Shown: positions 63,869 to 64,000 of the stretch, one piece after another
Position numbering within the stretch: the stretch's first letter is position 1
Layout of the letters: each line of letters opens with the position of its first letter
Origin: Neelides folsomi
Taxonomy: Eukaryota > Arthropoda > Collembola > Neelipleona > Neelidae
Reading direction: 5' to 3'
NCBI GenBank assembly: GCA_034687125.1
Contig: JAQGBZ010000038.1
Location: 245,771-309,770, forward strand
Length of the DNA: 64,000 nt
Translations under genes and position numbers: made by a program
Notes under the pieces: model-generated
Database searches by the model: none
Told to the model about the DNA's origin: nothing
Seen by the model: the letters and a program-made list of their open reading frames with translations, nothing else

Positions 63869-64000
63869 TACTTAACATAGGTAGGTATGCTCATTGTTGT
63901 ATGTTAAACTTAACAGATATTGTAACATTCAAAAATATGACAGTAATTGCAGTAAAGTGGCGATGGGGCCAAAATGATCTTTCAATTTAAAAGTTAAATT
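63869..64000. other. AT-rich end of the window
   Basis: No gene seen in the final 130 bases. Confidence 0.4.

Overview
This window is AT-rich nuclear DNA of an animal, most likely an arthropod. Nearly every gene is split by many short GT-AG introns, often 50-100 bases. The protein set is metazoan: a full-length Dicer-1-type protein, a Na+/K+-ATPase-type alpha subunit, a Golgi-type GH47 mannosidase, mARC, TMEM41A, a sigma-class GST, an SLC5 transporter and an F-box protein. The mix of a wax-ester-synthase/DGAT-like acyltransferase, a stand-alone malate synthase and secreted RlpA/expansin-like double-psi-barrel proteins is unusual for insects. It would fit a springtail (Collembola) or another early-branching arthropod, but the lineage is an inference from gene content only.

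Layout. 1-1310 (-): start of a membrane-anchored beta-1,3-glucan-recognition/GH16 protein that runs off the left edge. 2.7-3.75 kb (-): decayed FLYWCH/MULE transposase. 5.46-8.21 kb (-): F-box protein. 9.5-9.9 kb: 209-bp tandem duplication. 10.1-13.6 kb (+): GH47 alpha-1,2-mannosidase, 15 coding exons. 14.1-17.8 kb (-): WS/DGAT-like acyltransferase with a degenerate catalytic motif; its first intron holds two inverted-repeat elements. 20.1-21.2 kb: relic of a PIF/Harbinger-like transposon. 22.9-26.2 kb (+): SLC5 transporter. 26.8-29.5 kb (+): malate synthase. 29.7-31.6 kb (-): mARC-like MOSC protein. 32.9-34.6 kb (+): tandem pair of secreted double-psi-barrel proteins. 34.8-43.75 kb (-): Dicer-1-like, 15 exons, 2223 aa, with nested inverted repeats in one intron. 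45.5-46.3 kb (+): small four-helix membrane protein. 47.2-47.7 kb: MITE with near-perfect 66-bp inverted ends. 48.2-49.2 kb (+): acidic AT-hook protein. 50.3-54.9 kb (+): divergent Na+/K+-ATPase alpha-like pump with changed ion-site residues. 55.7-56.3 kb (+): cysteine-rich SWIM-like transposase tail. 57.1-58.3 kb (-): TMEM41A-like. 58.5-59.3 kb (-): secreted beta/gamma-crystallin-like protein. 60.0-60.5 kb (-): 80-aa membrane protein with two PPxY motifs. 62.4-63.2 kb (-): sigma-class GST. 63.73-63.87 kb: minisatellite.

Genes here are transcribed individually and there is no operon logic. The mannosidase and acyltransferase are convergent; the SLC5 and malate synthase genes are head to tail and could share a theme of small organic-acid use, but that is speculation. 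The most notable points are the pump with altered cation-coordinating residues, the acyltransferase without its catalytic histidine, the mARC without the expected molybdenum-ligand cysteine, the stand-alone animal malate synthase, and the recently duplicated expansin-like pair. Exon models were built by hand from splice sites, reading phase and family resemblance, without alignments or transcripts.
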